NCBI GenBank assembly: GCA_030625905.1
Contig: DAOUQA010000050.1
Location: forward strand, 1-12,264
Direction of reading: 5' to 3'
DNA from: Kiritimatiellales bacterium
GTDB taxonomy: Bacteria > Verrucomicrobiota > Kiritimatiellia > Kiritimatiellales > Pontiellaceae
Length of the DNA stretch: 12,264 bases
Shown here: in pieces, positions 11,180-12,264 of the stretch
Position numbering within the stretch: position 1 is the stretch's first letter
Layout of the letters: the number at the start of each line of letters is the position of its first letter
Notes under the pieces: model-generated
The model's input: only the letters and a program-made list of their open reading frames with translations
Database searches by the model: none
What the model was told of the DNA's origin: nothing
Made by a program: the position numbers and the translations under genes

Positions 11180-12264
11180 ATGTCCAAAACATACAAAATC
11201 ACCCTGCTGCCGGGCGATGGCATCGGCCCGGAAGTCATCAAAGAATCCGTCAAAGTGCTCGACGCGGTCGCGGCAAAAAGCGACTTCTCCCTTGAATATA
11301 CCGAACAGAATGCGGGCGGCGCGGCGATCGATGCGCACAACGACCCGATGCCCGACTCGGTTATCGAAACCTGCAAGGCGTCCGATGCCGTGTTGCTCGG
11401 CGCGGTTGGCGGCGACAAGTGGGACCATCTCACCGGCGCGCTGCGTCCGGAGAGCGGCCTATTGAAAATCCGCAAGGAACTCGGCGCGTTTGCCAACCTG
11501 CGTCCCGTGACCATTCCTGCATCGCTGGCGGAAAATTCGCCGCTGCGCCCCGAATCCGTTTCCGGCCTCGACCTTTTCACTGTCCGTGAACTAACCGGTG
11601 GCATTTACTTCGGCCAGCCTGTCGGTGAAGAAGGCGAAGGCGACGACAAGAAAGCATGGAACACCATGATCTACTCCGTCGGCGAAATAAAGCGCGTGGC
11701 TCGCGTGGCCTTCGAATGGGCACGCAAGCGCCACAATAGGGTAATGAGTGTCGACAAGGCCAACGTCCTTGCGGTCTCCCGGCTCTGGAGGGATACCGTC
11801 AAGGCGCTGCACGAAGCGGAATATTCCGACGTCGAACTCGACCACATGTACATCGACAACGCCGCCATGCAGATGGTCATCAACCCGCGCCAGTTCGACG
11901 TGATCCTGACCGGAAATATTTTCGGCGATATCCTTTCCGACGCCTCCGCCACGCTCGGCGGTTCGCTCGGCCTGCTGCCTTCGGCATCGGTCGGCGGCCC
12001 GGTTGGTCTGTTCGAGCCGGTACACGGCTCCGCTCCGGATATTGCCGGACAGGGAAAAGCCAACCCGCTGGCGATGATCCTTTCGGTGGCGATGATGCTC
12101 GACTCGCTCGACGAAGAAAAAGCCGCCGCGGCTATCCGCACGGGTGTCGAGAAGGTGCTGGACGACGGCTACCGCTCCGGCGACCTGTGGCGCGAAGGCA
12201 ATACCCTCGTCTCCACCACCGAGCTTGGCGACCTCGTCCGCGATGCGGCCGTTGCGGCGCTGTA
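11180..12264 (+). CDS. leuB: 3-isopropylmalate dehydrogenase, cut at the window edge
   Basis: This enzyme oxidatively decarboxylates 3-isopropylmalate to 2-ketoisocaproate with NAD in leucine synthesis. The frame from ATG 11180 gives 361 residues and then the bases TA at the window end. LeuB proteins are about 355-365 residues, and this one already ends in the usual GDLVRDAAVAAL, so TA is probably the start of the stop codon. Motifs: LLPGDGIGPEV (9-19), FTVRELTGGIYFG with the substrate-binding arginine, SVDKANVL with the catalytic lysine, NIFGDILSDASATLGGSLGL with the metal-binding aspartates, and GLFEPVHGSAPDIAGQGKAN for NAD. DKANVL and RELTGGIYFG separate it from isocitrate and tartrate dehydrogenases. 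GAGGAAG lies 4 nt upstream of the start codon. It is divergent from the sugar-acid operon and likely unrelated in function. Confidence 0.96.
   Translation, partial: MSKTYKITLLPGDGIGPEVIKESVKVLDAVAAKSDFSLEYTEQNAGGAAIDAHNDPMPDSVIETCKASDAVLLGAVGGDKWDHLTGALRPESGLLKIRKELGAFANLRPVTIPASLAENSPLRPESVSGLDLFTVRELTGGIYFGQPVGEEGEGDDKKAWNTMIYSVGEIKRVARVAFEWARKRHNRVMSVDKANVLAVSRLWRDTVKALHEAEYSDVELDHMYIDNAAMQMVINPRQFDVILTGNIFGDILSDASATLGGSLGLLPSASVGGPVGLFEPVHGSAPDIAGQGKANPLAMILSVAMMLDSLDEEKAAAAIRTGVEKVLDDGYRSGDLWREGNTLVSTTELGDLVRDAAVAAL

Overview
The window reads as a mesophilic, moderately GC-rich, Gram-negative-type bacterial chromosome. Gene content and style are compatible with the PVC superphylum (Kiritimatiellota/Verrucomicrobiota-like): a GxxExxY protein, sugar-acid catabolism, many intergenic palindromes, and a LarA-type enzyme of a non-lactate clade. 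This taxonomic guess comes from protein flavour only. No rRNA, tRNA or CRISPR array was seen.

Left part (1-5306). This is a patchwork of single genes and debris. It starts with the tail of a repeat-containing surface protein and a strong bidirectional hairpin terminator. A MscS-type mechanosensitive channel with its own promoter follows. Next is a doubly damaged lipoprotein/solute-binding gene (frameshift in an A-run, then truncation), followed by an IspD-family protein that lacks the two N-terminal catalytic residues. A calcineurin-type metallophosphoesterase and an acylphosphatase lie on the minus strand, separated by a long REP-like palindrome. A truncated dinD and about 490 bp of non-coding sequence rich in inverted repeats close this part.

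Right part (5307-10926, minus strand). This is a compact sugar-acid operon, transcribed right to left: SDR D-mannonate oxidoreductase (uxuB type), GxxExxY protein, KDG-kinase-like PfkB kinase, 6-phosphogluconate dehydrogenase (gnd), and a LarA-family nickel-pincer racemase/epimerase. A mannonate dehydratase, needed for the classical mannonate-KDG-KDPG route, is not in the window. Together the enzymes suggest a testable alternative: fructuronate to mannonate (UxuB), mannonate to gluconate (LarA-family C2 epimerase), gluconate to 6-phosphogluconate (the kinase), then ribulose-5-phosphate (Gnd).

The GxxExxY gene sits between uxuB and kdgK and is bounded by one inverted and two direct copies of a 31-bp repeat. 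One copy supplies its stop codon and another its likely start codon, so it looks like an inserted cassette. Its protein is a tandem duplication whose second half has lost the nuclease-like ExK residues.

Right edge (11180-12264, plus strand). leuB (3-isopropylmalate dehydrogenase) is divergent from the operon across a 253-bp control region. It ends at the window edge, most likely one base short of its stop codon.
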